From Nautilus pompilius (taxonomy: Eukaryota; Mollusca; Cephalopoda; Nautilida; Nautilidae): DNA of 64,000 bases. Each line of letters opens with the position of its first letter. The stretch's first letter is position 1. Below the pieces are notes generated by a model. That model was given only the letters and a program-made list of their open reading frames with translations, ran no database searches and was not told the origin of the DNA. Below are positions 36,201 to 49,007 of this stretch, one piece after another. The position numbers and the translations under genes were made by a program. The DNA lies in assembly GCA_018389105.1 (NCBI GenBank), contig JACATO010001745.1:62001-126000 (forward strand), in the 5' to 3' direction.

Positions 36201-39063
36201 TATTTCCCTTGAATGAAGAACCTTCTAAAACTTTGAGGTGGCTAAAAATAATTACCGTCAGCTAATATCTTTTATGTGTCGGTGTAATCGAACTGTCTGT
36301 GTGATTTTTAATAGATATTCGAACCAGATCGTTGGTGGGTTCACGAGCGGAACGACTTGCTGGAATACATGGATACGACCATCATCCCTGGGTGGGGGGA
36401 GGTGAGAGAACGAGACCCCCAATCTTATGGTGTCCTTATTCTTCAGCTTAACTCTGTAAAGGAGCCAAATGAGTTACTTCCCCTTTTTATTTTTTTCTTC
36501 ACTTTTCTGATAAATAAACTGTATTTTTCTTTCTGATTTATTTATTTTTTTTGCCTATTGGTGATGGACCAGCTGCTGTGTCTGTCGTCATCCGGGTATT
36601 ACACCTGTACAACGGCGGACTGGATCCTGTAGGACAGGGTGGTTTCGTGTGACGTGTCTGCGTGTCTGATAGGGTGGGTACAGCGGATCAACAGAGCTTC
36701 GTCCAGTCCCGACTAATTATCCTTCGCACACAGGTGGTCTGCGCACCTGTGAACCCTGCATCAGCAATCGATGTGTCGGCTATCACCTGTCGGTTCGAAA
36801 ATTGGTGACGGAGGAAAGTTTAGGCACCAAGAGCCCTCACGTTCTCTGAGCGGACAACCTGGCATTTCACCTGTTCAGCCTCTGTTAAAATACCTTATAA
36901 CTTTGAGGCGGCCTGCGGTGGACAGCCGTTTTGGCAAGGTGAGTCCTGTTGTTTGACAGCAATGGGTTAAAACAGATGCAGGCTTTCCTAGGTTGGATCA
37001 GCTGTAGAGCTCTTCAGTTAAAGAGAGAGATGTGGTGAGGATTTCTCCGATGAGTGCTAACATTCCCAGGCGGCTGTTTAATAGCGTGGAAACTATTTCG
37101 GTTTTTTCTAAATTTGCATATTCTAAAATGGCGGAGAGACGGGATATGAAGCATCCTCTGCAATCGGAAACTGTCAGGTGTAGCTGTAGCAAAACCGCAG
37201 CACCTGCCGAACGAGTAGGACAGGATGAGTGGCACCGGAGGACGGTTGCAGTGAGTGGTTCTCCGGTGTCTATACAAACCTTCACTGCCAGGTTCCGAGG
37301 GCCGTCTGTCGGTCATCTGCTGATTTGCCTGCGAATGTGCTGGAGGTAATGGAGGGAGGCTAACCAGCATCTCGGCCATCTCCTTGTTGGACGTGCAATG
37401 CTCAGTAACAATTATAAATGTCGAGATTATTCCACATATCCGTAGCCGATAACTTCTACTAATATCCATGATTATTCACCGCATTTACATTTTCATAATA
37501 ATTTTCCTGCCTTCTACAGACATGAGGATAGCGCCGGGTCGTTTGGTGAATGCGGCCTAATGGAAGACGATACCTGGACAGTTTCATACGCGCGCCCCCG
37601 GCGGGAGACGATGGAACTACAGAAGGCGCTCACAGCCTGGACATCACGTCCTACCGAAGATCGAGATGAAGCTTTTAAGAGAAAATCACTTCGACGATAA
37701 TAATTTCCGGTCAGTGACGTAAGAAAACCGGATGCATCAAGACTGTTTTTCCGATAAAGGGTAAAGCTTCACATTAGTTCCCAGTTAAGAAGGGGTTAAG
37801 TTGATAAGATGCTTCCATGGCGACCGGAGAGTCTGACTAAAGTAAGACCTTAACAATAGCGCTGGCAGAACGATAAATCGAGTGAAACAGTTTTATTCTA
37901 AAGCGGAGCTTCCGCGTACATCGCAGCCAGGACAAAGCCGCTAACGGTGAGAGGAGCGGCGAAAGCTGTCAGTTTACACAGATCGCACACGATTTACGAT
38001 TCGGTTTCAGTGCTACAATTGTTAATAACAAATTATTAGAAATACAATTTTATATCGTTACCCCGAACATCACCATCTTCGGTTTCTGGCTCTTCTAAGA
38101 AAAGAGGAGACCGTCTCTGATGTCGAAACTCATGTCAGCCCCACCCTGCGCAGGATCTTGCACAACAGTGACGCACAACCGTACAGCACACATTACTATG
38201 CACATCTCTGACGCACGCACCTGTCCGTTATACAGCACTACGCACCGAACGAATAATTCGGTGAAGAGACGGAGTTACCGCACTTGCTCCATGTTAGTGA
38301 TGACGGTGATTAGCGGGTTTCTATTAACACAAACGACGCCACAGTCGATTGCCTGTTGTATACACGGGATCCGTTCCATGGATCTTCTAGATCCGACAGA
38401 TTTACCTCGTTTTATATCCAGGAACATTTCTTGGAGCGAAAGGAAAAAGTAGCTAACATCAGAAGTTTGTATATTCCGGTATTAGTGAAAACGTTTGCTC
38501 TGAAGTAAATCCCGTCTGTGCTGATGATATTGATGTCAGGAGAGAGGATGGAGATCGTGGAGGCGGTTGGCTTCTGCTTCAAGATCCACCGGTTTGTAGG
38601 CAGGTCTATTATTTACCTGTGCGCGGGAATAATAAGTACAGCGGTAGATTTCCACAAACTTCCCCCCACATTGAATCCAGGAGACAGACCGCAACAGGCC
38701 TCAGGGTGGATCCCTGTCGACGCCAGGTCGGGGCTAACCTCGCTTCATAAGACGATCCTAGTCTCCGCCAGCAGCTCGAGACAAAGGACAGGGACGGAAC
38801 AAAGTTGAGAATCACGTGTTCTACCTTTACAGGCGGTACGAAAGTATGAAGGTTACCTTCGCTTTAGCTGACATCTGGACGTAGATCGAACTACTGTCTC
38901 CTGGGGTCAGTTCGGGTGTTTTCACTATTTACCACACAGTTGAGTCGGTTTGGCGTCGTTACGAATCACGTGATGTGCAACTTCCGTCTACGTCAGGTGT
39001 GTGACGTCATAGAGTTGTATAACGATCCACACTTGAAGATAGGGTCATGGTCTGAGCATAACG

Positions 39064-39136
<73 letters not shown>

Positions 39137-39645
39137 CAATCAAAAATAGTATAACGGTTGCGAAAGAAGATGTCACAAATCACGTGGCTTATGACTTCCT
39201 GGGCCATTACAACACGGAAATGGATATCAAACATTTTCTCGTTAGAACCAAAACTCAGCAGTAAAAGTTCTACCGCTACTCTCCGGGGGGAGAGAATTTA
39301 GCTTCCTATTACCCGAATTGATTCTTCCAGGTGGAAAGTCAGTCATAGAGGAGGAGAGATAAATGAATTACTCCATCTTGCTGAGATATTTGTTCCTGGG
39401 CGGAAGTTATAAATCACGTGGTGCGTGACGACACGAGTGCAGTCCAACCAAAACAACACGAAACGTATCTCACAAAGTTACTGCTGTCAGTGATGTTCTC
39501 TTCTGAATCTAGAAACCACCAATGCGAACAGAAAGCAGACTAGCGAATGTTGCTTGTTCCTACAAATAGAAGGCCTGCAGGCGCCGGAAGTCACAAGAGC
39601 GGAAGCCGGTATCCAAATATTCCCCACCAAAGGGAATTTCTTTTC
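33254..39645. other. Intergenic region between convergent copies D and E
   Basis: No gene recognised. A diverged relative of the palindrome arm lies near 34880-35060. A short inverted match (AAGTTATAAATCACGTGGTG) links about 33495-33515 with 39400-39425. An AAT run is near the copy E end. Confidence 0.45.
39062..39136. repeat. AAT microsatellite
   Basis: AAT run about 500 bp downstream of the copy E stop. Confidence 0.95.
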
Positions 39646-39698
39646 CTATTGAAAGAACTCAGCTGAAATCGTCATCTGGTCGGGTTCCCTAAACAAAC
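39646..39698 (-). CDS. Copy E exon 5: short terminal exon
   Basis: The acceptor is a pyrimidine stretch ending CTCGACAG. The exon supplies the split glycine, LFREPDQMTISAEFFQ and a TAG stop. It matches copy D exon 5 in position, phase and the D-x-MTIS core. Confidence 0.72.
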
Positions 39699-42334
39699 CT
39701 GTCGAGAAAAACGGAAAAGGAAATAGTGCAGGTAACGAACAGGAAGCCAGTTTAATCTCCACCCCCTTCTGGTCCCCTACCAGTGATTCGTACTAATCAA
39801 GGTTCATAAACCCCTGTTTGGTGCTAAGATGAGCAGCCGGCCCCTGAAGTAAGACGGATGGCAGATAAGGGACGACCAGAAACAGGTCCACGGCTGTCAT
39901 CTGGTTGATAGATTGGTCGTCTTGTATGATTTCTTGAAAGGTTTCCCGCTTTAAATTTGTAATCCTCTTAACATTTTCTTTTGAGATGATCTCGCTAATC
40001 CACCTAATGACAAGAACACCAATATCGATCCACAAGTTAGCATAACGCACCGACGTAACACTGCAGAGAAGAGAGAGAGGGGGAAGGAGGCAGATCTTGC
40101 CTAACCACGCCTCCTCGTCAACAGATTTCAAGTATCGATTCTCAACTTCCGGAGTGTCTGCTCGTCGTGCAGAAACGCAGTTCTGGGCCCCTGTTAGTTA
40201 CATTCTAACTACCTGCGCCTTGACACGAGCATATACAGCTTCATACATTCTGGGTTGCAGGTGTCAGAAGAGAATTTCTGCCTCCCCATCCCTGCTCTGA
40301 TGCCAGCCTAGTTTGGGACTCAGCTCATTCACACGACATGAACAGCTAGAACATTTCTACATTATTAGTTTAATTTTTCAAAAATGGTTTATAATTCTAT
40401 GACTGTACAAAGAGAGGCCTAGATCGATTGCTCCGTCAGGTGGGAATAGCAACAAGACCGAACCAGACGTCGATTTTGGTCCCGACCGGGAAGCAGCCAT
40501 CTCACCTCGGTTCCCCGGTTACCAAATCGGCCAACAAGTAAATAACTGCAAAAAGGGCTGATTAATTTCAGCCGTCGTTCAGCTCCGTCCCCACTCACCT
40601 TTGGTCCAGTCCTGCCGCCCGCCTGCCGCTGAGAACTTGAACAAGGGATACCCGGAGGACTTTTCCCAGCTGCACGCACCTTCCCTGTTGAATATTCCCA
40701 TCCATCCCCAATCCGTCGAACAACTTCTGAACTTGTAGTTGATGAAGAAATATCTTTTTTCTCCAGTGCTTAAGAAAATAGTAGAAAACAGACAAGAAAC
40801 GAGATTTTACTTATGTATGCATCTTATTACATATCACATATTTCACGAACAATTATCGCATATCGTTTCCTGGAATTCACCTTCACTCTACAAGTCATTT
40901 CCATATCCAAAGTCATTATTCTTACAGATCTTTTCGTATGTCAAGAAGAAGCAATACCCCATTTCACTTATAATTATATCGTAAATATTTTTAAATCACT
41001 TGATTTTTCTTATTATTTAGCCGTCCGAAAAGGATCCGGAAGTAGATCTGAGACTCTCTCTTTCTTCACTCCCGTCAGACTTGGATACCGTAGCTCGAAA
41101 TGCTACCATACTGCTCTAGGCCGGATCAAGTAGATATCGTAAGGAATCCATTGTCACTGCCCATTTATTTATTAATCACTCCTGCAATATTTGGTTTCGT
41201 AAAGAAAAAATTATTAGCAGATTTAAAATATTTAATATTGCATTTGCTTTGTGTTATTATGTCAGTAAGTGTGAATGTGTTAACAGTTCGGTTTTGATGC
41301 TTTGCGTTTATATATCACTGACAGACACCGTAGATTGGGGAGTGTGGCTAACAGTAATTCTAACAGGACTGTCTAAGAGTTAGAGTCGGAATATTCTTTA
41401 GTAACGAACGGCCCGCTGCATCTACCATCAGGTCAAACTGGTTTCTCGGATACGCGGCCTGTGATGTTAAGGTTCAGATTGGTCAGCCAGCCCTTAGACC
41501 ATCAATCTAACGGCTGCCTTACATACCGTAGACGATCATTTTGACAGCGGTGTGACATATCGTGGACCTCTATCCTATCAGATGAAGCTTAATAAATGGT
41601 TGATGCGCTGGTTATCTCCCTTTGGTAGAAACAGTTTCGAGTTATTTCCCCCTTTATTTATTTTACCTAATATCGAGTTATGGTTAACAGGAAATCCCTA
41701 ACGTTTCTCAATCCTAAGCATAAATAAGCTGGTTATTTTCGTTTAGACCAGCTGTTGTTGTTATATAATTGATGTATCCACATATAATGTTTAAATTAAC
41801 TTACAAGAGGCTGTAAGGAGTTGTCTCCACTTTACTGCTGTCACCGGGGCTGTACAGGCCGACGGCGTAAAGAGGAAACAATCAGCAAACGTCTCTACTA
41901 CTCGGCCACCAGATATTTCCACACGGGGACCTTGTAGTTATTTATATTCCGTCCGTAGCTTTTCGGCATCGTTTTCCGATCCCACTTTGTCAAGTTCTCG
42001 GCTTCCATCGGTGCGCACCTTAGGCCAAAGATGTCGCCACGAGCGGAAAGGGATTTACTGACCACAATTATATGGAGAAATAACTCTTTTAACGTTCGCT
42101 CAGCCCTGACAATCGATAATAGCATAATGCATTAAGAGGTTTCTCTTCTACTTACCGATTGTCTCCACGGATAGAGAACACGTTGGGGCTCGTATTCACA
42201 CCACGGGTCCGTCCAGGGAGAACGGAGTAGTCTGCCCTTGGAAAACCAGCTCTCCTTCGTCGAGTTCCTTCCGTCAAATCTCAACTCGAGAACTTTTTTA
42301 CCGTTTTCGTAAAAAACAAACTTCACCTGTGAGT

Positions 42335-42388
<54 letters not shown>

Positions 42389-42420
42389 TAATAATAAATA
42401 ATAATAATAATAATAATATA

Positions 42421-42461
<41 letters not shown>

Positions 42462-45400
42462 TAATAATAATAATAATAATAATAATATAATAATAAGAGA
42501 GAATTTAGCAGACAACCACCAAGATTCGCCGCAGATACAGAGGAGTTCACTTCCAAGTGTTATCTGTAGAGGAATTGTAACCGACTCTAGGGAGAGAATT
42601 TAGGGGACGGAAGTTAATGTTTATCTAATTAAAATGTCAGTGGCACACGTTCCGGTATTTACATATATAAGATATTTACACAACTCCTGCCTCCTGTCTG
42701 TTCTCCTTACTACGCGCGCACAGGATAATGAGAGATAGAAGATATATTTTAATCGCGCTCACGTGACACGGTAGGGAATTCTGTATGTGTTACCCCAACA
42801 GCGCAGACGTCGATCAAATGTTGTCTCTTTATTACTCCCATCACTGAATGAGTTTAAAGCGTGAAATATAAAAAGGGAAACAACAATGGAAGAGGATTCG
42901 GCTTTCCTTATCTTGAATACGCGAGGTAAAGAAGCGAAACAGCGGCTATATTTGCTGTTGACAGGACTCCAAATGGCGACGGGTAGTGTCAGTCACGTGA
43001 CGACGGCGTTTCGATTCTGTGCCGAAACTCAGCTGTTCAGAAAAGGAAGGTTAGCAGATTATCGTGGATGAGGTTTTGTCTTTGAATTGTCAGGTTGATT
43101 ACTGCGACTTCTAACGGGGCCGGATACTGAAAACAGATGCTTAAGCGTTCGTCCCGAAGGTCACGTGGCAGCCGTGCGCAGACCTGAAGTCATCTCTTCT
43201 CGCGGTCTCTGCTCTCATTGGCTTCCGCTGAAGAATTTCCGAGGAATATTCCGCAGACAGGGAGCGAGGAGACGGACTACGGAGAGGGCGGATTATTTCT
43301 CTGTCGTTTAAACACAACACCGAATTATCAGCGGAATAGAGGAGGTAAGTACCCAACGTTCTGTAGGTGCTGGGTTTATCGTGCGAGCCCCGCACGTATC
43401 CAGAGAGTGGACAGTGCCTGGGTGTGGCCGACTTGGCCGGCGCTGAGCTCTTAGTATGGCGGAGCGAACATGGCGGCGTAGAGACCGAGAAAGGAAGTAT
43501 GAGAAGCATCTCGAGAGATGGATGGATGGATCGATATTCCACTTAATGAGACTTTAAATTTTGCTCAGTGGACCAAAGCTGTTGTGACTTCCTGGCATTG
43601 CGAGGAATAACAAGCTCATCGATTCGTAGCAGCCATAAAATTCTACTGCCCTCGCTGTCCCCGTTTGGCGCCGTCGATTCGGTCGTAAATATCCAACGCG
43701 GCCTCTCAGCCCGACTCCCTGAGATCCGCTCAGGCGGCCTTGATGTCTGTTAAGTTGTATAAGCCATTAGAATCCTCCGGACAATTATTCTTACAAGATC
43801 TTCATAATGATTCAATATTTTTCCCAATTGTGGTTTTAATCGATGTGGTGTCCACGGGAATATCGGGGGCCCTTCTTTCGCATTGCCCCTATGATTTTTA
43901 AGGGTTCAGGATTAATTATTAACCCTTTCCACTTTCTTACATCTGCCCTGAAAACGGTTTGGTACACAACCTACGTCACGGCCGACAGAGGCTCCCCCTT
44001 CATAAGAAATGGTATTTAGTTATTCACCTCTCCGATGGGCAGAGTATCCCAGACGTCGATCAGCGGACTCCTGAAGACGGCATCGCAGGAGGTCCCTTCA
44101 CAGTCGAACCAGGGGCTGAGGTCGGCGGTCCCCATGAAGGCCCCGTAAATGTCGATGCCTGTTTCGCTTTTAGCGGTAAACATCAAGACCCAGGTATCAT
44201 CTGAGGATAAAAAAATCAGGACAGCATACAAACAAATGTGAACCGTTACGTGGCATTCAATGGCATTTCGAACCTTAAAGTTTAATGCCAAATAAATGCC
44301 ATGTAAATTTGGTTTTTCAGCCTTAATGTTTGTCATCACAACGAACGGTAAAGTTGCATTTCTGTCTGAAACATCATTTGTAACACGACATCATTCGCCG
44401 TACCATTCTTCACTTCTACTGATTTCTTGTCTCGGGTAGCGACGATTTAGGAGTCGAATGATCTGGAACAAATATTCTACGCCATCTTATTTCCACATTT
44501 AAATCTCTAACTTTATTGAATTTGACCATGATTCTAGGAATAATGGTGCTTCCATTGGAAACACCGCGAAAGGGAGATAACACCTCACCATATCTTTTTG
44601 GAAATTAGCATAAGATGCCTTCTTCATTACTGTATTTAGTCGGTATGTATACATGCATTCGTCTTCGAGGTTTAACATCAAAACAGTCGGCTTCTATTGT
44701 TATATGAATTTTAGGTTATTAAATCTGACACATTTACATATCTTGGTACATTAAAAGAAATCTTTAATTAATTTAAAACCAGTTGTTCTACAGTATTTCT
44801 ATTGAGGTTCTTAAAAGGAAGATGAATATCCAAATTCTCTGGTGGAGTCTTGACGTAGGAATTCCCTGTTTTCGTTGTGAGAGAAGACTTTTTTGAGTTT
44901 TGCCATTAATCAAACAGGTTATCGTTTAAATAGAACGGTAATGGAAATCCTCGATCTCATATCGAAAGTAAGATGAGATAGATAACGAATTATTTTAGTA
45001 GAGCGACAATAAAAAATGACTGGAAACTGTTTGGGCAAGAACCTGTGCATGGATCCTCAGAATGTAGCTGGGCATGTGGGTGTTTAGATGAAGATGATTC
45101 TAATGATAAGCTGGATTAGATCTATATTTAAACCATGTTTGGAATTTCTACAGGAGCCTGGAAGACTTTGGGTAATAAAGGATCGCACCATGGAAGTTTT
45201 GAAGGAGCTGTTTGAAGATTTCTAGCCTAAGACTGAGACCTCATTTGTAGACTTTAAAAATATTGTCAGTATATTATTTTGTATAATAAAGAAAAGCCAG
45301 CAGATATAAGAAATCATCCTGTACCTGAAGCATCTGCGTAAATTTGTAAGGGTTGTGAGGCTGGCGACAGAGGAAGATAAAAGACATCACCGAAAGGTGA

Positions 45401-46462
45401 ACTGGGTCTATCATGATCTCGTGCTGAGAAGCAAACCCATTAATGGGAATTTTCTGGACCCTTTAAATACGACCGTGCAAAAATATGTCCAGAACGGTCC
45501 GGAGATTGATGAGAAGGTTTCTAGATCTCATCCTCCGATACCTGCAATCATAAAAGAGAGACACACGACGAAAGAGCGGGTCCTTTTCAGAAAACTACAG
45601 GAACACAAGCGGGTCGCGTTGGTTCTATTGTTCGGTCAGGTACAATAGCCGACAACAGACATGTAAGTGGGATAGGGCTCATGGGGAATTTCTGGGAGGA
45701 AACCGCTGTCCAGCAGACTTTCCGGGCCGTCAGTCTGATCGAAGACAGACGTTGGAAAGCTCAGATGTCTGCTGATTTTCAAAATAAAAAGATTGGGATC
45801 CGAATTTGTGCTAGAATCCGACGCTCGTGAAATATTGAATAGCATTTACTGTTTGTGTGACGTCAGAGTATATTTTTGAGAATGTATTTTAGCAGGTAAC
45901 AAGTTTAGCTGACTGTTACACAGAGCAGGTGGTTGATTGTTAAGGAATGCGTTGTAAATCCGTAAAACTGGAAGTGTCTGGAATATAGTTATAGCTATGA
46001 TCCATAGAAGACAAGGAAGTCGTAGGTGTAGGGTTAACGAAAAGCCTTATTGCTCTTGTTTTCTCTGTTCACCGCCAGCGACTCTACTTTCTAAAACACA
46101 TCACCAAAGTAACTAACGTATTTTAGTCCAGAAAACGACTGATTCATACCTTCGTACACGGCGTAGAAGAAACCGGCTTGGCCCTGTCTCCGCAGCTGTG
46201 CCGAATCATCTTTGCCGTGGATGAGCCGACATCTGTTATCAGAAGTGTCGTAGGTGAATACCCTGCACCACGGATCCTCCAAACAGACTTTGCCGCATTC
46301 GAGTTCGCTTCCGCCCCTTAGCAGATGCTCTACCGGACGGCTCGAGCTTAAACTGAACCCTTTTAGTCCCCTGTAGGTCCGGCTCCTGATGCCGGCCTCG
46401 GCAGAAGCCATGAGGACCAAGTCGAAGAGAAATAGCATCGCGATCTTTCCGAGAGATTCCAT
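39646..46462 (-). CDS. Copy E: five-exon PAN/apple gene with one extra base in exon 3
   Basis: The exons on the minus strand are 46462-46150, 44200-44028, 42326-42156, 40768-40599 and 39698-39646. All have GT/AG borders and the same phases as copy D, except that exon 3 is one base too long. Ignoring that base the product would be about 292 residues: signal peptide, four-cysteine PAN fold, then the same C-terminal domain. Read literally, the reading frame changes within exon 3 after SPWTD and the family-specific exon 4 sequence would be read out of frame, although that frame stays open through exon 4. All other exons keep clean frames and splice sites, so a recent inactivation, an allele, or an assembly error are all possible. 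It converges with copy D, 6.4 kb away. Confidence 0.72.
40599..40768 (-). CDS. Copy E exon 4: RYFFIN / ACSWE segment
   Basis: The acceptor is ATTTTCTTAAG, chosen because it alone leaves the one base needed for phase 2. The exon reads TGEKRYFFIN, then the cysteine contexts RSCST and GACSWE, then YPLFKFS and QDWTK before GTGAGT, ending in phase 1. It aligns along its whole length with copy D exon 4. Confidence 0.75.
42156..42326 (-). CDS. Copy E exon 3 with +1 frameshift
   Basis: The acceptor AACTCACAG sits directly behind a TTA repeat of about 160 bp. The exon reads VKFVFYENGKKVLELRF, KGRLLRSPWTD, then the frame slips: the six bases that encode L-D in copy D are replaced by seven (CCGTGGT). 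In the shifted frame the homology resumes as VNTSPNVFSIRGDN before a GTAAGT donor. Length is 171 nt against 170 in copy D. Confidence 0.75.
42334..42496. repeat. AAT microsatellite at the copy E exon 3 acceptor
   Basis: On the gene's strand this is a TTA run ending a few bases before the exon 3 acceptor. Confidence 0.95.
44028..44200 (-). CDS. Copy E exon 2: W-V-L-M-F segment, one codon longer
   Basis: The acceptor is TTTTTTTATCCTCAG and the donor GAG before GTGAAT. The split codon becomes aspartate, giving DDTWVLMFTAKSETG. The exon is 173 nt instead of 170 because of an extra GCC codon (SCDAVF instead of SCDVF). The same extra codon is in the copy B relic at 8560-8726. Confidence 0.8.
46150..46462 (-). 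CDS. Copy E exon 1: signal peptide and PAN/apple fold
   Basis: The signal peptide is MESLGKIAMLFLFDLVLMAS. The PAN core has ELECGKVC, DPWCRVFTYD and NRCRLI, and ends GFFYAVYE before GTATGA in phase 1. An in-frame ATG further upstream would add 64 residues before the signal peptide and is not preferred. The leader resembles the leader of copy A exon 1 (a shared CGATCGGCT... GTCGATAA... pattern on the plus strand). Confidence 0.8.
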
Positions 46463-47599
46463 CTGTTCGCGATCGGCTCGATCGTCTGGCAGTCGGAGCC
46501 AATCGGTCGATAACCAACTCTCGATTGTTTGTCGTGGATACGGCAGAATTCGGAAACTATCGGTTCCGTTCGATAAACCGCCTCTGTGTCTCGGCGAACG
46601 GCGGCCGTTGATGCGGAATGTGAGCGGCCATTTCTTCGGCTCCATTAAGTGCATCTTTTCACTCAGTCCAGGTCTCGGCTAAAGAACTGGAACACTGATG
46701 GCTCTTATCGGATTTATATTCTTTAATGGCCAGCAGAAAAATCTAGCCACCTGATGCGCTTTGTTTCGAGGCGTGTATTTTATTTCCTCTCTATTGTTGT
46801 CCTATCTGCTAATTTCTGCCTTGGTCTCGATAAATGCGAGATGGCCATGTTGGCGGTCGGCGCGTGCGCTGAGGAAGATGACGTCATGACGCTCGTGTAG
46901 TGCGCGGCCTCACTTTCGTTCGAATTATGTTCAAGGAAGAAATAGAAATTTTAGAAATTTTAAATACCTCGTGTACTATTCAAGAAATGATCCGAATACA
47001 AGTGGTATTTCTCCAACACCTGTACATGCATTTCGGAAAGATGTCAACCTATTGACCGAAGAAAGACGGTCCATTTGTCTGTTGGTTAATTTTAAATAAT
47101 CGATCTCTTCCTGAGACTGGACTCGCAGTAGACGATGTCGATGTAGCCTGGTGGTAGCCGGTCGGACAGTTAAATCGGTGCTTGGAACAATGGCGATTTG
47201 TGTGGGCTCTGTTCCGCTTCTAGCAGGTATGGGTATGTATCCCATTGATGTCAATGGTGCTTGGAATCTGAGTAAACTGCCTGCGACTTCTCGGATTGTT
47301 TCCTCTCACGTCAGCAGAAAGGCCGCTCGTTTCAAAATTTATATTGCATTCTCTTCTGATCGGTTATATTTAAAAATAAGCAACAACCCTGAACGCGTTT
47401 TCTTAAAAGTGGCGAACGAATGAGGATTGGAGTAATTTGTCAGTAACACAATCATGGTACCTGTTTCTTTTGCGATATCCTGCCGATATTTATTCGACGC
47501 GCCTTTTATGGGTTACCGACTCCGGCCAGGTAAGTGAAAGAGAGCAGTAATTGAATGATAGTATTTATGCCTACCTAAAGACTTTAGTCATTGTGTCAT

Positions 47600-47985
47600 G
47601 GCGCTCACGCACGCACGCACACACACTCACACACAACGCCTTCACACAACACGCACAAACACACACTCACACACACAAACACACACTCACAACACACGCA
47701 CACACTCACACACACACGCACAAACACACACACACTCACACACTCACACACACACGCACAAACACACCACACTCAAACGCCACACACTCACAGACACGCA
47801 CAAACACACACTCACACACGCAACAAACACACACCACACACGCACAAACACACACCACATACACACGCACAAACACACACGCAAACACGCACACACACGC
47901 ACACACTCACACACACACAAACACACACACACACACGCACACTCACACACACGCACACCACTCCCACACACACACACGCAATATC
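47600..47985. repeat. CA-rich tract
   Basis: About 385 bp of CA with frequent CG and CT interruptions; long open frames here are repeat artefacts. Confidence 0.95.
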
Positions 47986-48679
47986 TGTTTTAGTTCTCAT
48001 TCATTCCCGGTGTACATTTATTATCAACAGCGCAGAAGCAGTCAAGGTAGGCAGATGGCAGATAGCCAGGAGTTGTGACGTGAATAAGGCGGAATGCTAA
48101 ATACCTCGTACCCGGACATGCATACGTGGAGAGTCGGGCTGCTGTTGGTGCAAGCTGCTTATGAATGTAGCACAGCCTAAGCTCGACTCCGGGGCCCGTT
48201 ATTCCCCTCTCGAATAATCTTAAACCCTGACAACATATGAAAGGAAAGTACACGTGCATGATTAATACCTGCCAGTTTAAGAAAGTAGTTGACGTTCTGA
48301 TTTTAACCTGTTCCGGATCTGACGCTAAGTAAAACCTGCGTGTTGTATGTCGGTTAGACCGAGCTACTCATAAGGTGTTTCCCAGTCTTGGCCCCGCTAT
48401 TATGTTACACCCGACGTAGTCTGAAAGTGTCCATATCACCCAAATGCCTATTATGCCTGACTAATCACATCAGTTGTTCTTGCGTCTGCATCCGATTTAC
48501 CTGGAATCATGCAGCCAGGTTATCTTCAGCTCTAAAATGGCCACACGAGCAAAGTTTTTTTTTTTTTTAAATAACATTTAATTTACATCAAATGATCTGG
48601 GACCGTATTACCTACCACGTGTTATTAAAGGGGCCACTTTACCATCTGTTCTACAGCACGGCTTTGGAGCTTCTCACCA

Positions 48680-48964
48680 AATCTCTCTCTCTCTCTCTCT
48701 CTCCGTCTCTCTCTCTCTCTCTCCTTCTCTCTCTCTATCTCTCGCTCTCTCATCTCTCTCTCAACCCCACCTCTCTCTCTCTCACACCCTCTCTCCATCT
48801 CTCTCTCTCAACCCCCTCTCTCTCTCACCCCCTCTCCATCGCTCTCTCTCTCACCCTCTCTTCATCTCTCTCTCTCACACCATCTCTCCCTCTCTCTCTC
48901 TCCCCCCTCCTCTCTCTCTCACTTCCTCTCCCCTCCCTCCCTCTCCCCATCTCTCCCCCTCTCC

Positions 48965-49002
<38 letters not shown>
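48680..49002. repeat. CT-rich tract
   Basis: About 320 bp of CT repeats with CCC interruptions. Confidence 0.95.

Positions 49003-49007
<5 letters not shown>

Noticed and set aside
39793..40131. Minus-strand 112-codon frame containing TAVDLF, resembling a terminal-exon motif
   Set aside because: No acceptor gives the required phase, and 39646-39698 is a better terminal exon.
40595..40795. Minus-strand open frame overlapping copy E exon 4
   Set aside because: It is the shifted frame of exon 4; the family motifs are in the other frame.
41898..42125. Minus-strand open frame with a phase-compatible acceptor near 42066, first considered as exon 4 of copy E
   Set aside because: The peptide has no similarity to exon 4; a full-length exon 4 match was found at 40599-40768.
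45355..45648. 97-codon plus-strand frame upstream of copy E
   Set aside because: Charged but without any recognised motif, splice border or conserved copy in the window.
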